From: Flavobacterium sp.
GTDB taxonomy: Bacteria; Bacteroidota; Bacteroidia; Flavobacteriales; Flavobacteriaceae
Direction: 5' to 3'
NCBI RefSeq assembly: GCF_021151785.1
Contig: NZ_JAGKWP010000028.1
Location: 1-24,697, forward strand
DNA length: 24,697 bases
The translations under genes were made by a program, and so were the position numbers. The notes beneath the pieces were generated by a model. It was not told where the DNA came from and did not search any database. It saw only the letters and a program-made list of their open reading frames with translations. This document shows, piece by piece, positions 13,975 through 22,239 of this stretch (its first letter is position 1; each line of letters begins with the position of its first letter).

Positions 13975-14898
13975 TTGCAAAACAAACAGGCACACACCTA
14001 CTGCAAACAAGATATAAATTGAGGCCTCTTTAAAATTGTTGTTCTCTAATTTTTCAAACATATTTGCACCTAAAATAGCTAAAGGAGCAAACGAATAAAT
14101 AAGCATGTCATTAGTTTTGTTTTTTGATAATGCATAAATACCTATTGCTAATAAAAAAGAAAAATATACCTGCTTATAGGATGACTGCATATTTAGGGGT
14201 TTGTTTTGATAATCCAAAATTTGAGAAGCAAAAAACAAAACAGAGATTGATACATAAGAGGCTAAAGCCATGTTCTCATAGGTAGTTTTGTGACCTGTAA
14301 AATCAAAACTCATCTGTATCATTTCTTGAAAATGAAGTTCATATTCTCCTAAAAAAAACAAACTAAAAAAGATGTGTAAAATCCAAACACAGAAAAGAGA
14401 AATAAAAGGGATTAACCAATTTTTATAATCCTTTCCCGAGTGAAAAATAATAGAAATAAAAACTAAAATAATATAAGCTATACTCCAAAAATGAAATAAA
14501 GCGGAGAAAAATATCCAAAAGGATGCATCAAAAATTTTCTCCTTCGGCGAATTTAATGTACGCAGTGAAATCAATCTCCTCAAGGCTAATAAGAGAAAAA
14601 AATTAGACAACACAATTCTCCAATTTTCTAAAATACCGGGAAACATTAAAACAAAAATTAAAAACAAAAGAATGGCATAATTATCGTTTTTGGTCAAGGC
14701 ATTCCTTAAAGAAATAAAATTAACTAATATAAAAGAAGCTATCAATAGTAAAAACACCGCTGACTCTTCCACTAATGATACAGAAGTAAAAAAATCTTTT
14801 TCTCTAGTAAATTGAAACAAAAAAAAGGCAGATATAACAAAAAATCCAGTTAATACATAATTAAATGGTCGAGTTTTACTAAAAAGGCTTGCTAACAT
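13969..14898 (-). CDS. DUF6427 family polytopic membrane protein
   Basis: The 309-residue product is strongly hydrophobic, with about nine or ten predicted membrane helices spread over its whole length, and a short basic N-terminus MLASLFSKTRPFNYV. It has no catalytic motif that I recognise. Its position beside upp and purD together with the small DUF6341 gene matches a neighbourhood I associate with Flavobacteriaceae, so I assign it to the DUF6427 family with moderate certainty. Its stop overlaps the 3' end of upp. It is divergent from the DUF6341 gene across only 44 bases. The overall shape, many helices with short loops, resembles polytopic glycan or lipid membrane enzymes, but that is speculation. 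Confidence 0.8.
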   Translation of the reverse strand: MLASLFSKTRPFNYVLTGFFVISAFFLFQFTREKDFFTSVSLVEESAVFLLLIASFILVNFISLRNALTKNDNYAILLFLIFVLMFPGILENWRIVLSNFFLLLALRRLISLRTLNSPKEKIFDASFWIFFSALFHFWSIAYIILVFISIIFHSGKDYKNWLIPFISLFCVWILHIFFSLFFLGEYELHFQEMIQMSFDFTGHKTTYENMALASYVSISVLFFASQILDYQNKPLNMQSSYKQVYFSFLLAIGIYALSKNKTNDMLIYSFAPLAILGANMFEKLENNNFKEASIYILFAVGVCLFVLQL

Positions 14899-14918
14899 AA
14901 AGATATTTTATATTTTTG
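14888..14918 (+). promoter_or_regulatory. promoter of the DUF6341 gene
   Basis: CTTG (14888-14891) and TATTTTTG (14911-14918) are spaced by 19 bases. The -7 box is a full match and lies 24 bases before the ATG at 14943. The -33 part overlaps the start of the divergent DUF6427 gene. Confidence 0.65.
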
Positions 14919-14942
14919 TAGTGTAAAATTAATCAAAAAAAA

Positions 14943-15173
14943 ATGAAAGCGTTTTTCGAAGCTATACAATTCTTATTTGAAGAAATATTATTCTTACCGA
15001 TGAACTTATTCAGAGAGTGGGAATTGACTAATTGGTGGGGTGCCAACATAATCAACTGGATTTTCATTATCATTTGTTGCTATTGGACTGTTTATTGGGT
15101 TAAACAATTAAACATTCACAAAAAGAACAATGAGGATAACCAAGATACTACAGCCCATTCATTCTTAAAATAA
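14943..15173 (+). CDS. DUF6341-like small membrane protein
   Basis: This 76-residue protein has one clear membrane helix (about 34-52, WGANIINWIFIIICCYWTVYW), preceded by an amphipathic Phe/Leu-rich segment (FFEAIQFLFEEILFLPMNLFREWELTNWW) and followed by a polar, charged tail. It is monocistronic, with its own promoter and a very strong terminator. Its placement between DUF6427 and purD fits the small flavobacterial DUF6341 family, in which I place it with moderate certainty. The function is unknown. It may act with the adjacent DUF6427 membrane protein. Confidence 0.8.
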   Translation: MKAFFEAIQFLFEEILFLPMNLFREWELTNWWGANIINWIFIIICCYWTVYWVKQLNIHKKNNEDNQDTTAHSFLK

Positions 15174-15174
15174 T

Positions 15175-15217
15175 AAAAGATATAGGATTTGATTATAAAT
15201 CAAATCCTATATCTTTT
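15175..15217. terminator. 20-bp perfect-stem bidirectional terminator overlapping purD
   Basis: A perfect 20-bp inverted repeat (15175-15194 with 15198-15217, loop ATA) starts with AAAAGATATAGG and ends with CCTATATCTTTT. The right arm contains the last purD codons. It can end both the DUF6341 gene and purD. Confidence 0.85.
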
Positions 15218-16464
15218 CTATAATACATCTTGTCAAAATTTAGTTTTTCTATATTTTGATAAGATTTTTTTGTAGCTTCTTTAAAGTCATTCCCATAAGA
15301 AGTTACAGCCAAAACCCTTCCTCCATTTGTTACTACATTTCCATTTTCGAACTTAGTTCCCGCATGAAAAACAATGGAACCTTCAATGTTTTCAAATCCA
15401 GTAATTGTATCACCTTTTTTATATTCTTCTGGATACCCCCCCGCAACAACCATCACTGTAGCAGCTGTTCTCGTATCTAATTCAAAGTGAAAGTCTACTA
15501 ATTCTTCATTAGCTACTGCTTTAAACAACGCTACTAAATCACTTTTAATTCTAGGTAATACCACTTCTGTTTCTGGATCACCCATTCTTACATTATATTC
15601 AATTACAAAAGGATCATTACCAACTTTAATCAAGCCTATGAAAACAAATCCTCTATATTCAATTTGGTCATTTTTCAATCCATTTATAGTAGGAATCACA
15701 ATTCTTTCCTCTATTTTTTGCAGGAATTCAGCATCTGCAAAAGGCACAGGTGAAATTGCTCCCATCCCTCCTGTATTTAAGCCTTGATCTCCTTCACCAA
15801 TTCTTTTATAATCTTTAGCTGTGGGTAACAATTTATATGACTTACCATCGGTTAAAACAAAACAGCTTAACTCAATACCGTCAAGAAACTCCTCTATTAC
15901 GACTTTTGCGCTAGCGGCACCAAATTTAGCATCTACAAGCATTTTTTTTAATTCATCTTTTGCTTCTTGTAAATCGTTAATTATCAATACCCCTTTACCG
16001 GCTGCTAATCCGTCTGCTTTTAAAACAAAAGGGGGATGTAACGTTTCTAAAAAAGCGAAACCTTCAGTAACAGTTTCTGCTGTAAAACTTTGGTATTTTG
16101 CAGTAGGAATGTTGTTTTTTACTAAAAATTGTTTAGCAAATTCTTTACTTCCTTCCAATTTTGCTCCTTGTTTTGAAGGTCCTATTACTGGTATCGTTTT
16201 TAATGCTTTATCATTTTTAAAAAAATCATAAACACCGTTAACTAGTGGATCCTCAGGCCCTACTACTACCATTTTAATATCTTCTTGTAAAACTAGCGTT
16301 TTAACGGCTTCAAAATCATTAGGGTTGATTGCAATATTTTTAGCTATTTGATGTGTTCCAGCATTTCCAGGTGCTACAAATAACTCTGTGCAAAGCGGAC
16401 TTTGTGTTAATTTCCAAGCAAAAGCATGTTCTCTTCCACCTGAACCTAAAAGTAAAATATTCAT
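15193..16464 (-). CDS. purD: phosphoribosylamine--glycine ligase
   Basis: GAR synthetase catalyses the ATP-dependent joining of phosphoribosylamine and glycine, the second step of de novo purine synthesis, in the cytoplasm. The 423-residue protein opens with LLLGSGGREHAFAWKL and VVGPEDPLVNGVYDFF. The ATP-grasp core includes GPSKQGAKLEGSKEFAKQFL, FVLKADGLAAGKGVLI and VIEEFLDGIELS. GEGDQGLNTGGMGAISP and the metal-binding IEYNVRMGDPETEVVLP complete the active site. The open frame extends six codons to 16482, but that part lies in the promoter box, so the ATG at 16464 (MNILLLGSG) is chosen. A run of seven G on the coding strand (15442-15436) encodes part of the conserved GGYP. The upstream sugar-transferase gene points the same way without a visible terminator, so some read-through is possible. 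Confidence 0.96.
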   Translation of the reverse strand: MNILLLGSGGREHAFAWKLTQSPLCTELFVAPGNAGTHQIAKNIAINPNDFEAVKTLVLQEDIKMVVVGPEDPLVNGVYDFFKNDKALKTIPVIGPSKQGAKLEGSKEFAKQFLVKNNIPTAKYQSFTAETVTEGFAFLETLHPPFVLKADGLAAGKGVLIINDLQEAKDELKKMLVDAKFGAASAKVVIEEFLDGIELSCFVLTDGKSYKLLPTAKDYKRIGEGDQGLNTGGMGAISPVPFADAEFLQKIEERIVIPTINGLKNDQIEYRGFVFIGLIKVGNDPFVIEYNVRMGDPETEVVLPRIKSDLVALFKAVANEELVDFHFELDTRTAATVMVVAGGYPEEYKKGDTITGFENIEGSIVFHAGTKFENGNVVTNGGRVLAVTSYGNDFKEATKKSYQNIEKLNFDKMYYRKDIGFDL

Positions 16465-16479
16465 GTTGTGTTGTTTTGG

Positions 16480-16487
16480 CAAAAATA
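16480..16487 (-). promoter_or_regulatory. -7 promoter box of purD
   Basis: On the minus strand TATTTTTG fully matches TAnnTTTG, 15 bases before the ATG at 16464. The -33 region is an A/T run without a clear TTTG. Confidence 0.6.
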
Positions 16488-16574
16488 CTCTGTTTTCTTT
16501 TTAAAAAAAAATTAAAGTAAATCTAAAGAATAAGTATAATGATAGGCATCAAAAATGTAAAAAACTAAAAGAGA

Positions 16575-17927
16575 CTAATATGCTTTCTCTTCGCCTTTAA
16601 TAGCATTTATGACTGTTTTAAAAATAATTTTTAAATCTAAAAGAATCGTCCAATTTTCTAAATAAAAAATATCAAACCGTACACGATTAATAATATCTTT
16701 TTCTGTCTCTACCTCTCCTCTATAACCATTTATCTGCGCTAAACCAGTTATACCAGGCTTTATAAAATGACGAACCATAAATTTATCTACGCTTTTGGCG
16801 TACATTTCTGTGTGACTTACCATGTGAGGTCTCGGTCCTACAACCGACATATCACCTAATAAAACGTTAAAAAACTGAGGTAACTCATCAATACTAGACT
16901 TTCTTAAAAAACGCCCTAATCTAGTAATTCTTGGGTCGTTTTTTTGCACTTGCTCTAAATCAGCAATAGGATTTAAACGCATTGATCTAAACTTGTAGCA
17001 AATAAATTCTTCATAATTTAATCCATTTCTTCTTTGTTTAAAGAAAACAGGACCTTTAGAATCTAACTTAATTAATATAGCTAATAATGGTGTTAACCAA
17101 GAAAGTATAAAAAATATTATCAACACTGAGAATACAATATCAAAAATTCTTTTAAATCTTTTATTTACCTCTTTCTCTAAAGGTATAATTCTTAAAGAAA
17201 TTATAGGAATATACCCATAGTATTCTACAGCTAAATTTCTAAGAAGTGTATTCTTGTTATCTGGTAATAATTTAATAGTCTTTAGATTATTATCAGCAAA
17301 ATTAATCAAATCCTCTACGTTTGAATTGCTTAATGAATTTAATGAACCATATATTTCATCCACTTTATTATCTAAAACATAGATACAAGCTTCTTCTAGA
17401 CTTTCTTTTTTATTGGTTTTTAAATCAAATATTTTCATCAAATTATATCCATAATCTGGATTGTCATTGAAAAAATAGGCTAATTCTTCTACACTCTTAC
17501 CATTACCAAGTATTACTACATTTCTTAAATTTCCTCCATAAAATAAACGATACTTACGTAATAAATAAAAAATTGAAAATTTTAAAAAAGCAACAGCAGC
17601 AAAGCATGTAAATGTATAATCCCAAACCTCATCAGTGGTTACATATTTATATTTGTAACCAACATAAGCAAAAGTAACTAAACTAATAAAAAAGAACTGT
17701 TTAATTAATTTTCCTAAAATTTGGGTTTCTTTAGTGTATCGATAAACCTCATAAAAACCCGAATAATAAGAGATTGCCAACCAAAAAACAGAAATAATGG
17801 TGTGATAACCAAAATTACTCATGGCAGGCCTCATACAAATCAAAACTAATAGATTTAAAAAAATTAAATCTATTAAGATCTGTATTGGTCTTATATAACC
17901 TGAATATCTTCCTGTTTTTCTTTTCAA
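16575..17927 (-). CDS. polyprenyl-phosphate sugar transferase (WcaJ-like)
   Basis: This inner-membrane enzyme starts polysaccharide repeat units by transferring a sugar-1-phosphate to undecaprenyl phosphate. The 450-residue protein has about four N-terminal helices (12-125) and a Rossmann-like CoA-binding region starting NVVILGNGKSVEEL (136-149). A further membrane helix lies near 262-288. The C-terminal bacterial sugar-transferase domain shows GPVFFKQRRNG (292-302), YKFRSMR (311-317), DPRITRLGRFLRKSSIDELPQ (331-351) with the catalytic Asp347-Glu348 pair, and GDMSVVGPRP (358-367). The full-length layout is that of hexose-1-phosphate transferases. The start is a TTG directly after the TAA of the preceding gene and in the same frame. 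The next ATG (residue 32) would remove the first helix. It is the last gene of the minus-strand polysaccharide operon. Confidence 0.93.
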   Translation of the reverse strand: MKRKTGRYSGYIRPIQILIDLIFLNLLVLICMRPAMSNFGYHTIISVFWLAISYYSGFYEVYRYTKETQILGKLIKQFFFISLVTFAYVGYKYKYVTTDEVWDYTFTCFAAVAFLKFSIFYLLRKYRLFYGGNLRNVVILGNGKSVEELAYFFNDNPDYGYNLMKIFDLKTNKKESLEEACIYVLDNKVDEIYGSLNSLSNSNVEDLINFADNNLKTIKLLPDNKNTLLRNLAVEYYGYIPIISLRIIPLEKEVNKRFKRIFDIVFSVLIIFFILSWLTPLLAILIKLDSKGPVFFKQRRNGLNYEEFICYKFRSMRLNPIADLEQVQKNDPRITRLGRFLRKSSIDELPQFFNVLLGDMSVVGPRPHMVSHTEMYAKSVDKFMVRHFIKPGITGLAQINGYRGEVETEKDIINRVRFDIFYLENWTILLDLKIIFKTVINAIKGEEKAY

Positions 17928-18911
17928 TTAATAAATATATTTAGAGAAATCTTTATGCTCTTCTTTTGCTAATTCTTCTGGAGACAATGACTTAAAATAG
18001 TCATACGTAATTTTCATCCCTTCAGATCTAGTAACCTTAGCTTCCCAACCCAAGATTTCTTTAGCGCGTGTAGTGTCTGGCTGACGTTGCATTGGATCAT
18101 TAACAGGCAAATCTTTATAAATAATTTTTTGTGTTGTACCTGTTAATTTAATAATTTCTTCAGCAAAATCTTTAATAGTAATTTCATCCGAATTACCAAT
18201 ATTTACAGGTAAATGATAGTCTGAATGTAACAATCTAAATATACCTTCTATTTGATCATCCACATAACAAAAAGAACGAGTTTGACTTCCATCGCCAAAA
18301 ACAGTTAAATCTTCCCCTCTCAACGCTTGACCAATAAAAGCAGGAATTACTCGACCATCATTTAATCGCATTCTTGGTCCGTATGTATTAAAAATTCGAA
18401 CAATCCTTGTTTCTACACCATGAAAAGTATGATAAGCCATTGTAATGGCTTCCTGATAGCGTTTTGCCTCATCATAAACCCCTCTTGGACCAATAGTATT
18501 TACATTTCCATAATAGTCTTCCGTTTGAGGATGAACTAATGGGTCTCCATAAACTTCAGAAGTTGAAGCAATCAAAATTCTTGCTTTTTTTACTCTTGCT
18601 AAACCTAATAAATTATGTGTTCCCATGGCTCCCACTTTTAAGGTTTGGATAGGGATTTTTAAATAATCTATAGGACTAGCTGGAGATGCAAAATGTAGAA
18701 TATAATCTAATTGACCTGGAACGTGTACAAACTTTGTAATATCATGATGATAAAATTCAAAGTTTTTTTCTTTAAATAAATGTGCAATGTTTTTTAAATC
18801 TCCTGTAATTAGATTATCCATTCCAATTACGAAATAACCTTCGGCTATAAAACGATCACACAAATGTGAACCCAAAAAACCTGCGGCACCAGTAATTAAT
18901 ATACGCTTCAT
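17928..18911 (-). CDS. UDP-glucuronate decarboxylase (UDP-xylose synthase), SDR family
   Basis: This cytoplasmic NAD-dependent enzyme converts UDP-glucuronic acid to UDP-xylose for glycan synthesis. The 327-residue protein begins with the nucleotide-binding GAAGFLGSHL (8-17). The catalytic triad is placed by STSEVYGDP (Thr117 or Ser118 region) and YDEAK, with Tyr146 and Lys150. Downstream are VRIFNTYGPRMRLNDGRV and the substrate-loop segment GDGSQTRSFCYVDD, both typical of UXS. The last residues (KDFSKYIY) run up to a TAA that is immediately followed, in frame, by the sugar-transferase start. No UDP-glucose dehydrogenase is in this window, so the substrate source must be elsewhere. It belongs to the GT-ligase-UXS-sugar transferase operon. 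Confidence 0.94.
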   Translation of the reverse strand: MKRILITGAAGFLGSHLCDRFIAEGYFVIGMDNLITGDLKNIAHLFKEKNFEFYHHDITKFVHVPGQLDYILHFASPASPIDYLKIPIQTLKVGAMGTHNLLGLARVKKARILIASTSEVYGDPLVHPQTEDYYGNVNTIGPRGVYDEAKRYQEAITMAYHTFHGVETRIVRIFNTYGPRMRLNDGRVIPAFIGQALRGEDLTVFGDGSQTRSFCYVDDQIEGIFRLLHSDYHLPVNIGNSDEITIKDFAEEIIKLTGTTQKIIYKDLPVNDPMQRQPDTTRAKEILGWEAKVTRSEGMKITYDYFKSLSPEELAKEEHKDFSKYIY

Positions 18912-18947
18912 GTAGTGTAATGTAGTTTTATTTCAATAACTATTGGG

Positions 18948-20288
18948 TTAAACCCTTTTAAACGAAAAACATTTAACTTTATTGTGCATAAATAAAGCAA
19001 AAAGTATTATAAAAAACCCAACCCCTCTTTGTCTCCAAAGAAAAGATTCCGTCAAAAATAAGCTTATCATTAGAACTGCGAAAGCAATATGTAAAAAATC
19101 TTTCGCTAAAAAGGCTTTACAAACGTTACTAATCAATATGATTAATAAAAATAAAAGACCAATAATCCCTAATTCTGCAAAAACTTGTATGTATTGATTA
19201 TGAAAATTGTAATTACCATACCCAGGATACAAATGATGCTCTTTTTCCTTTTCCTTTATTTTATTTTGAGAAGCATTTAATCCAAATCCTTTCCAAAAAA
19301 CTGGGTTTTCATGCAACATCTCATTAAAAATTCTAATTTGATAGACCCTAAAAGCCGTTCCTGGAAAATAATCATTATGAGTAAAGCGATCCGTTTTCCA
19401 AGCTTGATATATACTAATATTGTTAACACCTTGTTTATGATTTATTTCTACGCTATGTGATAAACTTTTCTCGGTATTACTAGTAAATTCAATGATAAAT
19501 CGTTCTTTAATTTTATTAAATGAAAAAATAACACCTAAAACAAGTAGTAAAATGACTAAATTTCTCAATCTTAATCGATTAGCTATTTTTGAATAATAAA
19601 ATAAATATAAAAGAATTAACAGAATGAATACAACAATTATGTTTTTTGATGAAAGTAATAAAATAAATATAAACAAAACCGATAAGCCTATTTTTTCTAT
19701 AATAGATTTAGTATCCTTGATAAAAAAATAAAAAAAGGCTAAAGCCATATATACTGATACATGTATGGCATTAAGTAACCTTGGTACTAATCCTGTGTCA
19801 ATATCATTTTGGGGTCCATGATAAAAAAAAACACTAGAATCGTGAGAAATAAAATATCGAATAAAAGCACGTATTAAAAAATATATCGCATAGATTAACA
19901 TGCTATAGCTATAATATTTAAAAATAAGGTGTATTTGATTTCTTGTAAACGGAGGTAAAAAACTAAATGCTAAAGGAATTAACAGCAATGTACACTCTTT
20001 TGAAAGTGCCTTTATTGTATTCTCTGGCTCATATGACCAAAAATAGGAAAAACACATCCATATAAAAAATAATACTGGTAATATTAAATAAAAATTCCAA
20101 TTCCAAACTAATTTTTTTCTATATAAAATAACACTTAATATGAAAAAACCTAAGCAAAGATTATTAATTGCTAATGAAGCAGGAAATGAAACCAACAACA
20201 TTATAAATGGAATAAAAACAAGATTTTCTTTACCTTCCCTTATTAGTTCTTGCCAAGCAGGCCTCAAAAAATTGTAAATATTGTTCAT
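18948..20288 (-). CDS. O-antigen ligase/polymerase-like membrane protein
   Basis: The 446-residue product is a polytopic inner-membrane protein with roughly ten or more helices and one large periplasmic loop. The loop carries NYNFHNQYIQVFAELGIIGLL, the HN-x2-(L/I)Q...E-x-G-x-x-G-L signature of the Wzy_C/O-antigen ligase fold. Such enzymes either polymerise repeat units (Wzy) or transfer glycan to lipid A or protein (WaaL, PglL). Sequence does not separate these here. The ATG at 20288 lies inside the end of the upstream glycosyltransferase gene, giving a 59-base overlap. A later start at residue 30 (20201) would leave no overlap but would shorten the first helix. The next gene follows after 36 bases. 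Confidence 0.88.
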   Translation of the reverse strand: MNNIYNFLRPAWQELIREGKENLVFIPFIMLLVSFPASLAINNLCLGFFILSVILYRKKLVWNWNFYLILPVLFFIWMCFSYFWSYEPENTIKALSKECTLLLIPLAFSFLPPFTRNQIHLIFKYYSYSMLIYAIYFLIRAFIRYFISHDSSVFFYHGPQNDIDTGLVPRLLNAIHVSVYMALAFFYFFIKDTKSIIEKIGLSVLFIFILLLSSKNIIVVFILLILLYLFYYSKIANRLRLRNLVILLLVLGVIFSFNKIKERFIIEFTSNTEKSLSHSVEINHKQGVNNISIYQAWKTDRFTHNDYFPGTAFRVYQIRIFNEMLHENPVFWKGFGLNASQNKIKEKEKEHHLYPGYGNYNFHNQYIQVFAELGIIGLLFLLIILISNVCKAFLAKDFLHIAFAVLMISLFLTESFLWRQRGVGFFIILFALFMHNKVKCFSFKRV

Positions 20289-21336
20289 TTATTTTTTTCC
20301 AATTAAAAGTTGATTCTATAGCTAAATAATTTTTGTTTACTAAATGCAAGTTATCACTTTTTTTAATAGTATTTAATATATTTTTAACCTCTAGGTCGTT
20401 GGCAAAATAAAATGCATTCTCCTGTAAAACTCCCCTATTAAATTCATTGTTGTGTGCAGCAATTAAAGCCCCTGAAGACATAGCCTCTAATAATGAAGGA
20501 TTTGTTCCTCCTACAGTATGACCATGAAAATATAAATTAGAATAAAAGCGCAAATGGTTTAAGGCATTTAAATTATAAATAGCACCTAAAAACCGGATAC
20601 GAGAATCACTTGAAAACTTTGCTTTCAAATATTCTCCATATTTATTTTGATGATTTCCTATAACAAGTATTGGTAGTTTAGTATTTGATTGTAGATATCC
20701 GTTTAATACCATTTCAAAATTATTTTCAGGCTCCAATCGAGCCATAATCATATTATATTGATATTCAATCACATTAAAATCAGATAAAATTTTTGAGTCT
20801 TCAGCTAAAAAATTATTTGCTCCATAAGCAATATACTCACTTGAAACTTTATATTTTTGATTTAAATAATTTTGAATACCAATTGAATCTGCAATTAAAA
20901 AATCGCTATTGATAACGGCTAATTTTTCAGCCCATTTTAACACTTGTTGTACAGATTTAGAATATTTTGTCCTTTTCCATTCCAAACCATCCATATTTGT
21001 AATAACTACTGCATTCTTAGGGTGTAATTTAAACCAAATCGAGCTACTAGTGTAACCTAATTGTAATATGATATCAAAATTGCGTTTTCTAGCATCCAAA
21101 ATACAATTTAAATCATATATAAACTGACCTGCTGTACCAATTTTGTTTTCAGGATCTTGACAATGAATTAATTTTACACCTTTGAATTCTTTTTCTTGAT
21201 AAGGATGATTATGTGAATTGTATACATATACATCATGTCCTTTTTCCACTAAAAAAACAGAAAAGAACTCTGCAAATTGTTCAAAACCTCCGTAATGATT
21301 GGGAACGCCACGTGTGCCTAAGATGCCTATTTTCAT
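20230..21336 (-). CDS. DUF1972-type family 4 glycosyltransferase
   Basis: This cytoplasmic, membrane-associated glycosyltransferase of the GT4/GT-B fold adds a sugar from a nucleotide sugar to a growing lipid-linked glycan. The 368-residue protein starts MKIGILGTRGVPNHYGGFEQ, the glycine-rich DUF1972 signature also found in rhamnosyltransferases of the WchF type. The acceptor-side segment ITNMDGLEWKRTKYS (112-126) is conserved in that subgroup. The donor half has ARLEPENN (199-206) and GGTNPSLLEAMSSGALI (276-292), the usual ribose/phosphate-binding region. It is the first gene of the minus-strand operon and overlaps the next gene by 59 bases. The specific sugar is not identifiable. Confidence 0.92.
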   Translation of the reverse strand: MKIGILGTRGVPNHYGGFEQFAEFFSVFLVEKGHDVYVYNSHNHPYQEKEFKGVKLIHCQDPENKIGTAGQFIYDLNCILDARKRNFDIILQLGYTSSSIWFKLHPKNAVVITNMDGLEWKRTKYSKSVQQVLKWAEKLAVINSDFLIADSIGIQNYLNQKYKVSSEYIAYGANNFLAEDSKILSDFNVIEYQYNMIMARLEPENNFEMVLNGYLQSNTKLPILVIGNHQNKYGEYLKAKFSSDSRIRFLGAIYNLNALNHLRFYSNLYFHGHTVGGTNPSLLEAMSSGALIAAHNNEFNRGVLQENAFYFANDLEVKNILNTIKKSDNLHLVNKNYLAIESTFNWKKINEQYLQFFEACLARTNKGR

Positions 21337-21357
21337 TTAATCCCTTTAATTTTATAT

Positions 21358-21365
21358 CAAAAATG
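21358..21365 (-). promoter_or_regulatory. possible promoter of the minus-strand polysaccharide operon
   Basis: On the minus strand CATTTTTG matches TAnnTTTG at all but the first base and lies 21 bases before the ATG at 21336. A TACTTTG lies just upstream. The match is imperfect. Confidence 0.4.
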
Positions 21366-21431
21366 CAAAGTAAAAGGAATTTTTTAAACATTAAATGACT
21401 TTAATCAATTATTTACTTCATAAATATTTGT

Positions 21432-21439
21432 TATTTTTG
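21432..21439 (+). promoter_or_regulatory. -7 promoter box of the oxygenase-GT4 unit
   Basis: TATTTTTG fully matches TAnnTTTG and ends 18 bases before the ATG at 21458. It lies inside the upstream extension of the open frame (21395), which is therefore unlikely to be translated. Confidence 0.6.
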
Positions 21440-21457
21440 CATACAAACATTTTTGAA

Positions 21458-22234
21458 ATGATCAATTTTGATAAAATAGAAGCGAATATAGACAGCTTAA
21501 GAATTCAATATTTAACTGCTCAGCCTTTTCCATATTTAATTATTGATAATTTTTGTGATGAAGAAAAGTTAACAAAAGCTTATAATTCAATTCCTGAATT
21601 AGACAATAAAAGTAGAGATTATGCTTTTGCAAATAACAAATTTGAAAAATCAAATTACAAAGTACTTTCTCCTGAATTAGACGAATTGTATCATGATTTA
21701 GCTTCTGAACGTTTTAATAAAATTTTATCATTTATTACGGCTAAGAAAATATTTGTTGACCCAAAAAACCATGGTGGTGGTTTACATCAAGGAAAAAAAA
21801 ATAGCTTCTTAGATATGCATTTGGATTTCAACTATCATCCCATAAACAAAAACTGGTATAGAGAACTAAATTTGCTTTTATACTTAAACAAAGATTGGAA
21901 AGAAGAGTATAAAGGTCACTTAAAAATTAGAGATCTTAGAACCGATGAAGAAGCAGAATTAGCCGTTCCTTTTAATCGTTTGATTATTCAACAATGCGCG
22001 CCTTACACTTTGCATGGTTATGACATGACCAATTTCCCAGAGGGAAGATACAGAACGTCTATTGCAACGTATGCGTATCAAGTACACAATATGCATTTTG
22101 AAAAACCAAGAACTACCGATTGGTTTCCGAAAGAAGATGCTTCATTTGCTAAAAAATTATTAGCCAAAAATTATAATTTCTTAGTACAAACCAAAAACAA
22201 ATTTTTTGGTAGTGGTACGGCTAAAAATCAGTAA
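21458..22234 (+). CDS. 2-oxoglutarate/Fe(II)-dependent oxygenase of a glycan locus
   Basis: The 258-residue soluble protein has the double-stranded beta-helix iron site of prolyl-4-hydroxylase-like dioxygenases. The HxD pair is in MHLDFNYHP (His121, Asp123), the distal histidine in PYTLHGYD (His186), and the 2-oxoglutarate-binding RxS in RYRTSIATY (Arg199, Ser201). NLLLYLNKDW and GHLKIRD are the strands usual between them. The N-terminal AQPFPYLIIDNFCDEEKL is the typical lid of this group. It starts at 21458 (MINFDKIE). The GT4 gene begins 5 bases after its stop, so the two are probably one unit. The substrate is unknown: a sugar, a lipid-linked glycan or a nucleotide sugar is plausible from context, a protein residue equally so. 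Confidence 0.88.
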   Translation: MINFDKIEANIDSLRIQYLTAQPFPYLIIDNFCDEEKLTKAYNSIPELDNKSRDYAFANNKFEKSNYKVLSPELDELYHDLASERFNKILSFITAKKIFVDPKNHGGGLHQGKKNSFLDMHLDFNYHPINKNWYRELNLLLYLNKDWKEEYKGHLKIRDLRTDEEAELAVPFNRLIIQQCAPYTLHGYDMTNFPEGRYRTSIATYAYQVHNMHFEKPRTTDWFPKEDASFAKKLLAKNYNFLVQTKNKFFGSGTAKNQ

Positions 22235-22239
22235 TCGTT

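Noticed and set aside
15821..16231. 136-codon open frame on the plus strand inside purD
   Set aside because: It is antisense to an intact, motif-complete purD. There is no start context and no recognisable domain.
16483..16574. Possible terminator between the sugar-transferase gene and purD
   Set aside because: I found no inverted repeat with a T tract on the minus strand here; there are only A/T runs.
18945..18955. GGGTT-A-AACCC palindrome at the end of the ligase gene as a terminator
   Set aside because: The stem is 5 bp with a 1-base loop, which cannot form a stable RNA hairpin, and there is no T run. The genes on each side appear to be one operon.
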